DNA of 50,153 bases from Actinomycetota bacterium. Lineage in GTDB: Bacteria > Actinomycetota > Actinomycetes > Actinomycetales > Microbacteriaceae. Where the stretch lies: the NCBI GenBank assembly GCA_030840335.1, contig JAUZFR010000050.1, positions 1 through 50,153 of the forward strand. The letters are read 5' to 3'. Position 1 is the stretch's first letter, and the number at the start of each line of letters is the position of its first letter. Below the pieces are notes generated by a model. That model ran no database searches and was not told where the DNA came from. It worked only from the letters and a program-made list of their open reading frames with translations. A program made the position numbers and the translations under genes. Below are positions 19,022 to 29,528 of the stretch, one piece after another.

Positions 19022-20008
19022 ATGCGCACGGCACTCATTACCGGGATCACCGGGCAGACGGGCAGTTACCTGTGCGATCAGTTGCTTGAGGCGGGCTGGC
19101 GGGTTCACGGCATGGTGCGGGACGCCGACGACCTCGAACCGGAGTTTCGACGGCGATCCCCCGGCGCCGAGCTGCACCACGGTGAACTGGCTGACCCACA
19201 GTCCCTGAAGCGCGTGGTCGCCAGCACCCGGCCGACCGCGATCTTCAATCTCGGCGGCCTCACCTCTGTCGCGCAGTCCTTCGAACAGCCCGAGCTAACC
19301 GCCCGGATCACCGGGGTCGCGGTGGCGGTTCTGCTGGACGCCGCGCTGGCCCTGCATCACGAGACCGGCGAGCGCGTCTCGTTCGTCCAGGCTTCGAGCG
19401 CCGAGATGTTTGGCGCTGCGACTGAGATTCCGCAGAACGAGTCGACGCCCATTCGACCCGTCAGCCCGTACGGCGCCGCCAAGGCGTACGCGCACCACCT
19501 CGTCGGGGTCTATCGCGGCCTCGGACTCGCCGCGACAAGCTGCATCCTGTACAACCACGAATCGCCCCGGCGTCCGCCACAGTTCGTCACTCGAAAGATC
19601 ACGGCGGGAGTCGCACGCATTGCCGCAGGACTGGGCGACTCGCTGACGCTCGGCAATCTCGACGCGGCTCGCGACTGGGGCTGGGCGCCCGACTATGCCC
19701 GCGCGCTCACGCTGGCCGCCGAGGGTGATCCGGGCGACTACGTGATCGCGACCGGCGAGGCACACACCGTCAGGGACTTCGTCGACGCCGCCTTTGCCGC
19801 GGCCGGGATCTCCGACTGGAGCCACCTGGTTCGGCAGGATCCGGCTTTCCTTCGACCGCAGGATGCGCCGACACTTGTCGGCGACGCGACGCTCGCCCGG
19901 CGCGTGCTCGGCTGGTCGCCAAGCGTCGAATTCGGGGAGATCGTCGCGCGAATGGTCGCGGCCGACACGGCGATTCTGTCCGCGAATCCCCCAACTCACC
20001 TAGACTGA
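19022..20008 (+). CDS. GDP-mannose 4,6-dehydratase-like, tandem divergent paralog
   Basis: [32 protein letters not shown]...[20 protein letters not shown]...[23 protein letters not shown]...[20 protein letters not shown]. Confidence 0.9.
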   Translation: MRTALITGITGQTGSYLCDQLLEAGWRVHGMVRDADDLEPEFRRRSPGAELHHGELADPQSLKRVVASTRPTAIFNLGGLTSVAQSFEQPELTARITGVAVAVLLDAALALHHETGERVSFVQASSAEMFGAATEIPQNESTPIRPVSPYGAAKAYAHHLVGVYRGLGLAATSCILYNHESPRRPPQFVTRKITAGVARIAAGLGDSLTLGNLDAARDWGWAPDYARALTLAAEGDPGDYVIATGEAHTVRDFVDAAFAAAGISDWSHLVRQDPAFLRPQDAPTLVGDATLARRVLGWSPSVEFGEIVARMVAADTAILSANPPTHLD

Positions 20009-20077
20009 GCCCCACAATTGGCTCTGTGCCTTACCGCCTCTCCCGAACAGAGCGCCACTAGACCGATTGATTGAGCC

Positions 20078-21856
20078 ATGTTGAAAATGCCAGCCGTACC
20101 TCGTTCGCGCACCCGCTGGGTCGCAGCGCTCCTGGTTGGAGTGCTCGTCGGGGGCATCCTTACCCTTGTTGCTCCACCGGCCGTGCAGCCTGCGGCGGCC
20201 GCGGACCTCACCGCGTTCGATCCGGGGCTCATCATTACCGACGACATCTTCTTCAACGGTCGCGGGATGAGCGCGTCACAGATCCAGTCCTTCATCCGCG
20301 GCAAAGACCCGACGTGCAAGTCGTTCACCGATGGTGGCACGCACTACACCTGCCTCGCCGACTACGCGATGAAGACCACGACGCAAAAGGCCGACGTGAA
20401 CTGCGGAGGGTACACGGGCCACACCAGCGAGACCGCGGCCACGATCATCGCCCGCGTGGCCGTGGCGTGCGGCATCAACCCAGAAGTCCTCCTCGTTGTC
20501 ATGCAGAAGGAACAGGGCCTCATCACCGGGGGCGCCCGCAACAGCCTGATCTATCGCAAGGCGATGGGATATGGCTGCCCCGACTCCAGCGTGTGCGACA
20601 CCAAGTACTACGGGTTCTTCAACCAGGTGTACCGATCGGCGTGGCAATTCGAGCAATACCGTCACTTCCCGCAGAACCACACGATCCAGGCCGGTCGCAC
20701 AATCGCGATCCAGTACAACCCGAAGTCGTCCTGCGGAACCAAGAACGTCTACATCCGCAACCAGGCCACCGCGGGCCTCTATATCTATACCCCGTACGTT
20801 CCCAATTCGGCCGCGCTGAAAGCCGGATACGGGCTCGGTGACAGCTGTTCGTCGTACGGCAACCGCAATTTCTTCAACTACTTCACCGACTACTTCGGTA
20901 ATCCCGCCAACCGGCTCAAGAACCCGGGCATCGAGATCGGACGCGGCACGCCGTACTGGACCGCGGGCACGACCGGCGGGGTGAGTTTCTCCGCCTACAA
21001 CTCGGGAACGTACGCGCACAGCGGCTCTCGGTACATGCGCATCTCGACGACGAAACCGGGCGCTCGGGTCAAGCAGACGGTGTTGTACAAGAGCACGGTC
21101 AACGGCATCTACTCCGGTGGAATCTGGCTGCGGGCGTCCACAACCGGCGCGGTGGTCAACGGCTCCGTCAACCTCTGGGCGGATGGCGGAGGCTCGACCG
21201 AGAAAGTGAGCCAACCGTTTGCCGTCACCTCCAGCTGGGTGTTCGTGTCCACCGATCTCACCGTGCTGAAGCCCGGTCACACCGACCTTCGACTGTTCGT
21301 GGAGGTCGACTCGCCCAAGCAGTACCTGCGCATGGACGACGGAACCCTGTACTACTCGGGCACTTATATCCCGCCGCAGGTTCCCATGGTGAACAACGGG
21401 CTCGTGAACCCCGGATTCGAATCGACGCCCGGAACAACGGGCTGGGTGCCGGGCACCGACTCGACACCGGCCTACGACGTCAACCGCTCGACTACTTATG
21501 CCCACACGGGCAGCGGCTATCTGCGATTCAATACCGCGACCGCCGGCGCGCGAATCAAACAGACGGTCGTTCACACGACCGCGGCGGGCGAGTCCTACGA
21601 CGGTAACCTGTGGCTGCGGTCATCCGCCGACACCTCGATCACCGGCCAGCTCCTCGTGTATGCCGCTGGCGGCAGTGCCGCAATTGAATCCGTTTCGGTG
21701 CCGTTCAGCGTGGGTCCGACGTGGACCGACGTCAAGGCAACACTGCCGCTCTCTGTTGCCGGACACACGGAGCTGCGATTCGTGCTGCAGGTCGATACAA
21801 CGGGCCAGTACCTGCGCGCCGACGACGCTGTGTTGCGCCTCACCCCGGCTCCGTGA
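20078..21856 (+). CDS. Secreted protein: N-terminal conserved domain plus two tandem CBM-like repeats
   Basis: Signal peptide-like N terminus; AATIIARVAVACGINPEVLLVVMQKEQGLITG; two copies of NPGxE...YAH[ST]GS.Y[ML]R...GAR[VI]KQTV. Confidence 0.8.
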   Translation: MLKMPAVPRSRTRWVAALLVGVLVGGILTLVAPPAVQPAAAADLTAFDPGLIITDDIFFNGRGMSASQIQSFIRGKDPTCKSFTDGGTHYTCLADYAMKTTTQKADVNCGGYTGHTSETAATIIARVAVACGINPEVLLVVMQKEQGLITGGARNSLIYRKAMGYGCPDSSVCDTKYYGFFNQVYRSAWQFEQYRHFPQNHTIQAGRTIAIQYNPKSSCGTKNVYIRNQATAGLYIYTPYVPNSAALKAGYGLGDSCSSYGNRNFFNYFTDYFGNPANRLKNPGIEIGRGTPYWTAGTTGGVSFSAYNSGTYAHSGSRYMRISTTKPGARVKQTVLYKSTVNGIYSGGIWLRASTTGAVVNGSVNLWADGGGSTEKVSQPFAVTSSWVFVSTDLTVLKPGHTDLRLFVEVDSPKQYLRMDDGTLYYSGTYIPPQVPMVNNGLVNPGFESTPGTTGWVPGTDSTPAYDVNRSTTYAHTGSGYLRFNTATAGARIKQTVVHTTAAGESYDGNLWLRSSADTSITGQLLVYAAGGSAAIESVSVPFSVGPTWTDVKATLPLSVAGHTELRFVLQVDTTGQYLRADDAVLRLTPAP

Positions 21857-21918
21857 TGCACCTCCCGCGTCCCTTCGGTGGTGGCAAACGCGCATTGGGC
21901 TACGGCTATATTTAACCA

Positions 21919-23703
21919 ATGCCATCCCCCAAACGCCCCAGGTTAGCCGCGCTCAGAAGCGGCGGTGGCAAGAAGTGGATCCTCATTGGGCTGACCGTGA
22001 TCGCGGTTATTCTCTACGCATACTCGGCCTGGATCTCACGCTATAACCTCAGCAATATCGACGGTGTTTCCTACATGTCGATCGCTCGCCAGTACGCAGA
22101 GGGCCTTACCTCGTACGCCCTGAACGCGTACTGGTCACCGTGGGTCAGCTGGCTCATGGCCCCGCTCATCGCCTGGGGTTTAACTCCCGTAGCGGCGTTC
22201 ATGTGGGTCAACTTCCTGGCGAGTTCGCTCGCCACGGTTCTCGGCACGTTCTACATCTGGCGCCGCACCGATCGACGGTTCATCCCCGCGCTGATCACGT
22301 TCATCTCGATCTTCTCGCTGTTCATCGCGCAGCTTCCCACCATCACCCCTGACGGCTGGGTGGTCACCTGGACCATCCTGTTCGGCATGCTGCTGACCTG
22401 GCTCGACGACCGACTTCGACCCGGCAGCATCCGTGACCGCATTCTCGGCGGCGTACTCATCGGCGCCACCGGCGTGCTCGGCTACCTGATCAAGCAGTAC
22501 CTGATCCCCGTGTTCTTCGTCACCCTCATCATCTGGCTGATCGTGCGGATGGTTTCGGATCGCAAGGAGGCGAAGCAACTCCCGCTGCGCGAGAAACTGA
22601 AGCGCTGGGGCATCCTCCCCGGGGTGGCGCTCGTGACGATCATCCTTGTTGCCGGACCGTGGGTGGCCGCGCTCAGCATCAAGTACGGCCAGCCCACTAT
22701 CGGCACCTCATTCGCCGTCAACATCGGGCAGAAGTTCAACCCGGATGGAACTTCCATCGTCGGAGGCCCGCTGGATCTGCCCGCGCCGCCCAACAAGCAC
22801 GCGGTCGCCTACGGCGAAGACCGGGGAGTCGCTGCCGCCGAGAATGGCGGCACGTTCCAGTCGAACTCGACCCTGTTCCAGCGAGCGAAGTACTACTTCG
22901 ACCAACGCGTCTCGGCATTCCCGTATTACCTGATCAAGGTGCAGTCGCTCACGGTCTTCGGATTCCTGATTGTCGTGTCGTTCTTTATCGCGCTCGCCTT
23001 TGGTTGGATCCATCGCAAGAACCATCGTGACGCCGTGACGATCGGCATCCTCTGGATGGTGTATTTCGCCGGCTATGCCGCGATCACGTCGGTCATCAGC
23101 GGTGGCGGCAATGCCCGCTATTACTGGCCGCTCCTGCCGCTCGGCACGATGCTGTTCTCGCTTCTGCTTCCTAACTTCTGGCACTCGGTCGCCGGGAAAT
23201 TCGGCGGATGGCGCAAGGCGCTCGCGATCGTGCTGATCGCCCTTGTCCCGCTCACCGCAATCGCCGAGAACGCGCTCGGTCGGCCGTTCCCGTTCAGCAA
23301 CATCCGTTCATCCTCGGGCATCGGGTATTTCACCATTCCGCCGATCGCGCCGGCGCCCTATGACCTGTCGAACCAGATCAGGGCGGATGGCGTGATCCCG
23401 AAGGACGCCCGCATTGTCGGTACCAACTACCGCATGACGGTGCGCGTCGGGTACTACCTCGGCGACCAGGTGTACGGCACGTCCGGGCACGATTACGACA
23501 TCTCGAATCCGGCGTTCCAGTCGGTGCTGTCGAAGAACGGCATCAACTACTTCATCACCTACACCCCGGTCGGCTCGAAGAGCCAGAACGCCGGCGATTA
23601 CGCCACGATCGTGAAGGAATATCGACAAGACATCGCCTGTTCCGACACGAAGAGTCCTGCCGTCGTGCCGTGCAAGATCCGCATCTGGCACATCAGCGGC
23701 TAG
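21919..23703 (+). CDS. Multi-TM glycosyltransferase-like membrane protein (GT-C type)
   Basis: IDGVSYMSIARQYAEGLTSYALNAYWSPWVSWLMAPLIAWG plus many TM segments. Confidence 0.75.
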   Translation: MPSPKRPRLAALRSGGGKKWILIGLTVIAVILYAYSAWISRYNLSNIDGVSYMSIARQYAEGLTSYALNAYWSPWVSWLMAPLIAWGLTPVAAFMWVNFLASSLATVLGTFYIWRRTDRRFIPALITFISIFSLFIAQLPTITPDGWVVTWTILFGMLLTWLDDRLRPGSIRDRILGGVLIGATGVLGYLIKQYLIPVFFVTLIIWLIVRMVSDRKEAKQLPLREKLKRWGILPGVALVTIILVAGPWVAALSIKYGQPTIGTSFAVNIGQKFNPDGTSIVGGPLDLPAPPNKHAVAYGEDRGVAAAENGGTFQSNSTLFQRAKYYFDQRVSAFPYYLIKVQSLTVFGFLIVVSFFIALAFGWIHRKNHRDAVTIGILWMVYFAGYAAITSVISGGGNARYYWPLLPLGTMLFSLLLPNFWHSVAGKFGGWRKALAIVLIALVPLTAIAENALGRPFPFSNIRSSSGIGYFTIPPIAPAPYDLSNQIRADGVIPKDARIVGTNYRMTVRVGYYLGDQVYGTSGHDYDISNPAFQSVLSKNGINYFITYTPVGSKSQNAGDYATIVKEYRQDIACSDTKSPAVVPCKIRIWHISG

Positions 23704-23796
23704 GTGTGCTGCTCGCCGGCCACCCGCAATTTCCCCAGTAATTCCGCTGAGACACAGGTCGGCCGACCGCCACCTACGCCGTGACCTGGTACCGAG

Positions 23797-24780
23797 CTAG
23801 GCGGGGGTTTCGACCTCGTCGGCATCCTTCAGCGGATCCGGCCGCTTGAGGATCAGCATCGTTGCGCCGGTGACCGCAAAGAACAGCGCGTCGACCGCGA
23901 TGCTCCAGACGCGCGTCACAACAACGACGAGTGCCGCGATCTCACCCGGCATTACCACCGAGAGAAGCACGCCAAGGATGATCTCGCGCACGCCGAGGCC
24001 ACCCGGTGAGAAGATCGCGAGCATGCTCGCCGCGGAGGCAAGGCTCGTGACTCCCACGACGAACAGGATGTCGCCCGGCTTGATTCCCGGATAGATCGAC
24101 GCCGAGATGAAGTAGTAGGAGACGCCCGCAATGATCGCGCCACCGACGTAGAGTCCGGCGCTCGCGAGCATTGTTGCCGCGCTCGGGAACAGTTCCTTGT
24201 CGAGTGGCGGACGACGGATGACTCGCAGCGCGACGTTCACGATCCGCTCGAACACGGGTGGGATCAGCGCGATGACGCAGAGAACGAACGCGACGATGAT
24301 CCCGACGCGGTACCCAATCGGCAGGGCGTTCGTGCGGGGGTCGACGAGTACGAGCAGGAGGCCGATAGCGAGAGTTGCCGCGATCTGCAGTGCGCCCTCG
24401 AGGAGCCCGCTGACGCCGAGTCGAGCGCGGGAGATGCCGAGCTTTGACGCGAAGTACACCTTGCCGACGATCCACGTCGCAGCGCCCGGGATGTAGCGGC
24501 CCAGCCACGACTTCGCGTAGACGTAGGAGAGTTGCACGTATTTTCCGCGCAGCGAACCCGCGCCGAGCCTGCGCAGAAGGAAGAACCAGATGCCGACTCC
24601 CCAGTAGCGGAAGCCGAGGCTCAATACCGTCGCGATCAGCAGGAAGCCGACGTTGAAATGGGCCTTGCCGAGCTGGTTCCAGTCGATGCCGCGGATATAC
24701 AGCACGAGAAAGACGGCGAGCAGCACGTAGAAAGCGATCGGAATCGCGCGGGCGAGGATCTTCTTCGTGCGGGGAGTCAT
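23797..24780 (-). CDS. Lysylphosphatidylglycerol synthase TM region-like (UPF0104/AglD family)
   Basis: MTPRTKKILARAIPIAFYVLLAVFLVLYIRGIDW...SLASAASMLAIFSPGGLGVREIILGVLLS. Confidence 0.87.
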   Translation of the reverse strand: MTPRTKKILARAIPIAFYVLLAVFLVLYIRGIDWNQLGKAHFNVGFLLIATVLSLGFRYWGVGIWFFLLRRLGAGSLRGKYVQLSYVYAKSWLGRYIPGAATWIVGKVYFASKLGISRARLGVSGLLEGALQIAATLAIGLLLVLVDPRTNALPIGYRVGIIVAFVLCVIALIPPVFERIVNVALRVIRRPPLDKELFPSAATMLASAGLYVGGAIIAGVSYYFISASIYPGIKPGDILFVVGVTSLASAASMLAIFSPGGLGVREIILGVLLSVVMPGEIAALVVVVTRVWSIAVDALFFAVTGATMLILKRPDPLKDADEVETPA

Positions 24781-26048
24781 GCGATCTTCGCCGCCGCGAG
24801 TCCCTCGGCGAAACCGACTTCGAGGTCGTGAGACATGGTCGCGAGCGCCGCACTTAACTCGCGCCTGACGTCATCCGATTCGGCGACGAGTCGGTCCAGC
24901 GACGCCACGAGGGAGTCGACAGCCCCGTCATCGAGAATCGAACCGATCGGGGCACTGTAGCGCTGCATCCCGATCTGCTCGAAATACAGGCGCCCCTTGT
25001 CGACGTAGTAGAGCACGTACGACGGCACGTTTGCCATGGTGGCGAGGATGGCGGAGTGCAGTCGCGAGGCCACGAAGAAACGCAGCTGGCCCATCACGCC
25101 CGCGTAGTCGTTGGATGAGAACGTGTCGGAAGCGAGGATGCGCGTGCGGTCCCCGTGCTTCATCAGGGCGATCACGCTTTCGGCGAATTCCGCGTCACCC
25201 TCCGAGGCATCCATGTGCATCGGGAAGAACACGATGCCGGCATCGTGACGGTCGATCAGCCGATCCGCCAGCTCGGCGACGCGGGCACGATACACGACGA
25301 GTTCCGGTGAATCCGCTCCCTCGGCCTGGTCGTATCCCTTGCGGTACTTGGCAGGAAGGAATCCGGCCTGCTTGTAGTGAAACCAGCGCCGAAGCCCGAA
25401 GCCAATGGCATTCCTGAGGAACGCGGCGTCGATGTCGGATGTGTCGACCAGTCGACGCTCGAGGCCCGAGTCGAATTCGGACGGCGTGCCCATGACCGCC
25501 GGGTCGAACGACGCGACGATGGGACGCTTCGCACCCCACGACAACAGCTTCGTCTTCGACTCATCGTCACGTGTGATGAAAGCGCGCGTGCGATTGACCG
25601 TGCGACGGATCAGCCGTTTGCTGCTCGCGGCGCTCGTTGGACCTATGCCCTGGAATGCGCCGACGATGTTGCGGTTCACGACGCTGAGGGCGGTGATCTT
25701 CACGAACCAGTAGACGAGGCCCAGCCGGTTCGTGTAATCCTTCATGATCTCGCCGCCACCCCACAGCACCACGTCCGAGCGTCGAGCGAGACGAAGCAGC
25801 GCAAACCACTGCGAGAGATTGGTGCTGTACGGCGATTGTGGCAGAAACTCGATGCCGAACCACTCGCGATCGCGTTCGGGGAACTGCGAAAGCGACCAGA
25901 TTTCCGCGTCGGGCCAGCGACGACGAACCAGCTCGATCAGGCCAACTAGAATGGCTCGGTCGCCGCGATTCTTTGGTGAGTCGCTGTTGTGAATCAGTAT
26001 CCGCAAATGCCCGCGTATCCTGTCTTGGTTGATTCGTTCGCGAAACAA
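24777..26048 (-). CDS. Polysaccharide pyruvyl transferase family protein
   Basis: ILIHNSDSPKNRGDRAILVGLIELVRRRWPDAEIWSLS...DVVLWGGGEIMKDYTN...RLHSAILATMANVPSYVLYY. Confidence 0.9.
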   Translation of the reverse strand: MFRERINQDRIRGHLRILIHNSDSPKNRGDRAILVGLIELVRRRWPDAEIWSLSQFPERDREWFGIEFLPQSPYSTNLSQWFALLRLARRSDVVLWGGGEIMKDYTNRLGLVYWFVKITALSVVNRNIVGAFQGIGPTSAASSKRLIRRTVNRTRAFITRDDESKTKLLSWGAKRPIVASFDPAVMGTPSEFDSGLERRLVDTSDIDAAFLRNAIGFGLRRWFHYKQAGFLPAKYRKGYDQAEGADSPELVVYRARVAELADRLIDRHDAGIVFFPMHMDASEGDAEFAESVIALMKHGDRTRILASDTFSSNDYAGVMGQLRFFVASRLHSAILATMANVPSYVLYYVDKGRLYFEQIGMQRYSAPIGSILDDGAVDSLVASLDRLVAESDDVRRELSAALATMSHDLEVGFAEGLAAAKIA

Positions 26049-26144
26049 GTCGGGAACCTAAGGCTTTCGTCCCCGCGACGATAACGGCCGAACTGAGGGA
26101 CCCGTCCAGCATATCTTGCCGAATTATCGAACTCCGGAGGTCAC

Positions 26145-27347
26145 ATGAGGCAGGCCTCGCCCAAGCGACTCGTTGTGCTGGCGTCGACCTTTCCCGTCAC
26201 TCTGGATGATGGAATCCCCGCTTTCGTCTTCGACATCGCCGACGAAGAGGCCCGCGAGTTCGACGTGACCGTACTCACCCCCCGGGTTCCGGGCTCGGCC
26301 GCACGCGAGACGATCGGCAACGTTTCGGTCATCCGCTTTCGTTACTTCTTCCGCCGCTGGGAAGACCTGGCCGATGGCGCCATCCTCGACAATCTCAAGC
26401 AGAAGAAGTCCCGGTGGCTGCAGGTCGGGCCCCTCGTGCTCGCGCAAATGGTCGTTCTCCGACGCCTCATCCGAACCCTGAAACCGGATGCGATTCACGC
26501 GCACTGGGTTATCCCGCAGGGACTCAGCGCGTTTGTCGTCGGGCGCCGCGTCCCACTGCTCGTCACCACGCACGGTGGCGATATCTACGCCCTGAACAAC
26601 CCGCTCGTGCTCGCAGTCAAGAAGCGAGTGCTCCGTCGTGCCGCAAGCGTCTCGACGGTCAACGCCGAGATGGTTCGCCGCCTCGAAGGCTGGGGAATCG
26701 ACGCGGCGAAAATCCACATGCTGCCGATGGGTGTACCGCTCAACCAGGCCGCCGCGGCCAAGACCGGTCGCGAGAACCAGCCCGGCCGCCTTCTCGTCGT
26801 CGGACGCCTTGTGGAGAAGAAGGGGATCACGATTCTGCTGGATGCGCTGCGCAGCCACGTGGCGACCCCGGGCTGGTCATTGACGATCGTCGGCGACGGA
26901 CCGATCCGCGAAGCACTCGAAGACCAGGCGAAAGGCCTGCCCGTCAAATTCCTGGGCCAGCTCAGTCGTGACGAAGTTCTCAGGGAGATGGCAATAGCAT
27001 CGATTCTCGTGCTCCCCTCCATTTCAGCGAGTTCGGGCGACCAGGAAGGGCTTCCGGTTGTTCTGCTCGAGGCTGCCGCCATGGGCGCGGCAATCGTGGC
27101 GTCTGATCTTCCCGGTATCAACGAAGCGTTGACCGACGGAAAGACCGGCCTCCTCGTGCCACAACAGGATCCGCAGGCCCTTGGCGCCGCAATCGACCGG
27201 CTCCTCGCGGATGAGCCGCTCCGCGCCGGCATTGGCGCAGCGGCGGCAGTGCGAGCGAACGACTACTCCCTCACGTCGATTGGCCTTCGGTACCGCGATG
27301 TCGTGCGGAACATGGCCCTCGATGGCAATGTTCGGACCCGTGGCTAG
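26145..27347 (+). CDS. Glycosyltransferase family 4
   Basis: HAHWVIPQGLSAFVVGRRVPLLVTTHGGDIYAL...LLVVGRLVEKKGITILLDAL...GDQEGLPVVLLEAAAMGAAIVASDLPGINEAL. Confidence 0.93.
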   Translation: MRQASPKRLVVLASTFPVTLDDGIPAFVFDIADEEAREFDVTVLTPRVPGSAARETIGNVSVIRFRYFFRRWEDLADGAILDNLKQKKSRWLQVGPLVLAQMVVLRRLIRTLKPDAIHAHWVIPQGLSAFVVGRRVPLLVTTHGGDIYALNNPLVLAVKKRVLRRAASVSTVNAEMVRRLEGWGIDAAKIHMLPMGVPLNQAAAAKTGRENQPGRLLVVGRLVEKKGITILLDALRSHVATPGWSLTIVGDGPIREALEDQAKGLPVKFLGQLSRDEVLREMAIASILVLPSISASSGDQEGLPVVLLEAAAMGAAIVASDLPGINEALTDGKTGLLVPQQDPQALGAAIDRLLADEPLRAGIGAAAAVRANDYSLTSIGLRYRDVVRNMALDGNVRTRG

Positions 27348-29493
27348 CGCCCCAGAGTCGGCAACGCTGCCGCGGAGCTCGGACAGCCCGCTCGTCGCGC
27401 CGAGAGACCTGCGTCCGGAAATCCAGGCGCTGCGCGCGATAGCGGTGCTCGGTGTCGTCACCTATCACCTCTGGCCGCACGTCGTTCACGGCGGCTTCAT
27501 CGGCGTCGACATATTTTTCGTCATCTCCGGGTTCCTCATTACCTCGCACCTGCTTCGCGAAGTGGCGAAGACCGGCAGGATCAAGCTCGCCTCGTTCTGG
27601 GCGCGTCGAGCGCGACGCCTCCTCCCCGCGAGCCTTCTGGTCATCGCCGCCAGCTTCCTCGCGACGATCGCCTTCGCTCCCGCGAGCCTCTGGGACCAGT
27701 TCGACTCTGAATTCGCCGCGAGCGCGCTCTATGTGCAGAACTGGCTCCTCGCGTTCAACAGCGTCGACTACCTGGCGGCCGACAACGCCGCGTCGCCCGT
27801 GCAGCACTACTGGTCGCTGTCGGTCGAAGAACAGTTCTACGTCGTCTGGCCGCTCCTGATCCTGGCCGGCATCGGCATCGCCGCCCTCGTCAGCAGGGTT
27901 TCCAGGCGCACTGCCATCGCCGTTGTGCTGACGGTCGTGACCGGTGCCTCCCTGATCTACTGCGTGCTGCTCACACACTTCGACCCGGCGCCGGCGTACT
28001 TCGTGACGACAACCCGCGCCTGGGAGTTCGGGCTGGGCGGGCTGCTCGCGCTGCTGCTCGAGAAGCCGCGACCGGGCAACCCCGTGCTGCGCGCCGTGCT
28101 GTCCTGGGTAGCACTCGCCGTCATCGTGCTCACAAACTTCTACTACACCTCATCCATCTCGTTCCCCGGATATCGCGCACTCCTCCCAACAGTTGCGACC
28201 GCACTCGTGATCTACGCGGGCGTGCCGGATGTGCGATGGGCGCCTTCGCGCCTGATGGGACTCCGGCCTGTGCAGTGGCTCGGCGACATCTCGTACTCGT
28301 TCTACCTGTGGCACTGGCCCCCAATCATCCTTCTGCCCTTCGTCTTCGACCACGGCCTGACCTGGATCCAGCGGATCCTCATCCTGGTCGCGTCGATCGT
28401 GCTCGCCTGGCTGACGAAGCGATTCGTCGAAGATCCGGTGCGTCGAGCCAGGTGGCTGAACCGTCGAACCCCGTACCTGACTCTCGCGCTGACCGCCGTG
28501 ACGATGATCGCAATCGTGGTGTCCACGACAACCGCGTCGACGGTCAAGGATGCGCAGATCGCGAGCACGATCGCGCAGAACAAGTCGCTCACACGCTCGG
28601 GCACGGACTGTCTCGGTGCAGCAGCGGTCGCGCCGGACAATCAGCCGTGCGTGAACCCTTCGCTCAAGGGCAAGCTCCTGCCCGATGCCGCCGCCGGAGA
28701 GCGCGACTGGGTGATCCCCCCGGACCGACACTGCCGCACGGGCGTTTACAGCCCTAAGGTGCTGTTCTGCACGTTCCTCAAGCCGACCTCTCAGACGAAC
28801 CCCATCCGCATCGCGCTCGTCGGAGACTCGCACGCCGAGCAGTGGCTGCCGGCCGTCCAGATCATCGCGAAGCAGCACGGCTGGGGTCTTGATACCTACC
28901 TCAAGGGCGGATGCCCGTTCTCCACGGTCGAGCGCGCCGACAATGAGAGCACCTCCCTCGGCTCCTGCGCCACCTGGAACAACACAGTCATGCAGCGACT
29001 GGCTGCAAACCCGTACTCGCTCATCATCACCTCAGAGGTCACCGGGTCGACCTTCGTGACAAATCCGGGCGAGACGAGCCAGGAGGCCGGGGTGCGCGGT
29101 CTCGTCGCCCAGTGGGACAAGGTCCAGGCCATGGGAACCGAGGTCGTTGCGATCCGGGACGGGCCATCGCTGCCGCGCAGCGTTCCCCAGTGCCTGAGTG
29201 GTCTCCACGGCGACGTGGCGGCGCAGGTGGGAGTTTGTGCGGGCAAGGAGGCCACCGCGCTGCATCCGGATCCGCAGGTCAAGGCGGCACAGGAGTCCGG
29301 CGCGGGCCTCATCGACCTCACCGAGTTCTTCTGCCAGCACTCGATCTGCCCCGCGGTCATCGGATCGGTCGTCGTATACCGGGACAATGCCCACCTCGGT
29401 GGAACCTATTCGCGCAGTCTCGCCCCGTACCTGGGCCGTCAACTGACCGCCTATCTGGCCGACCACCCGCTAAAGTCCCATCCGAGCAGCTGA
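27322..29493 (+). CDS. Acyltransferase 3 with C-terminal SGNH domain (OafA-like)
   Basis: [49 protein letters not shown]...[24 protein letters not shown]. Confidence 0.93.
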   Translation: MAMFGPVASAPESATLPRSSDSPLVAPRDLRPEIQALRAIAVLGVVTYHLWPHVVHGGFIGVDIFFVISGFLITSHLLREVAKTGRIKLASFWARRARRLLPASLLVIAASFLATIAFAPASLWDQFDSEFAASALYVQNWLLAFNSVDYLAADNAASPVQHYWSLSVEEQFYVVWPLLILAGIGIAALVSRVSRRTAIAVVLTVVTGASLIYCVLLTHFDPAPAYFVTTTRAWEFGLGGLLALLLEKPRPGNPVLRAVLSWVALAVIVLTNFYYTSSISFPGYRALLPTVATALVIYAGVPDVRWAPSRLMGLRPVQWLGDISYSFYLWHWPPIILLPFVFDHGLTWIQRILILVASIVLAWLTKRFVEDPVRRARWLNRRTPYLTLALTAVTMIAIVVSTTTASTVKDAQIASTIAQNKSLTRSGTDCLGAAAVAPDNQPCVNPSLKGKLLPDAAAGERDWVIPPDRHCRTGVYSPKVLFCTFLKPTSQTNPIRIALVGDSHAEQWLPAVQIIAKQHGWGLDTYLKGGCPFSTVERADNESTSLGSCATWNNTVMQRLAANPYSLIITSEVTGSTFVTNPGETSQEAGVRGLVAQWDKVQAMGTEVVAIRDGPSLPRSVPQCLSGLHGDVAAQVGVCAGKEATALHPDPQVKAAQESGAGLIDLTEFFCQHSICPAVIGSVVVYRDNAHLGGTYSRSLAPYLGRQLTAYLADHPLKSHPSS

Positions 29494-29528
29494 GATCGCG
29501 CCGATATCTGACGTGAGAAACACCTGAC

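Noticed and set aside
20276-21574. Long antisense ORF (432 aa) opposite the secreted protein gene
   Set aside because: Typical GC-rich shadow ORF with no recognisable domain; the sense strand has clear coding features.
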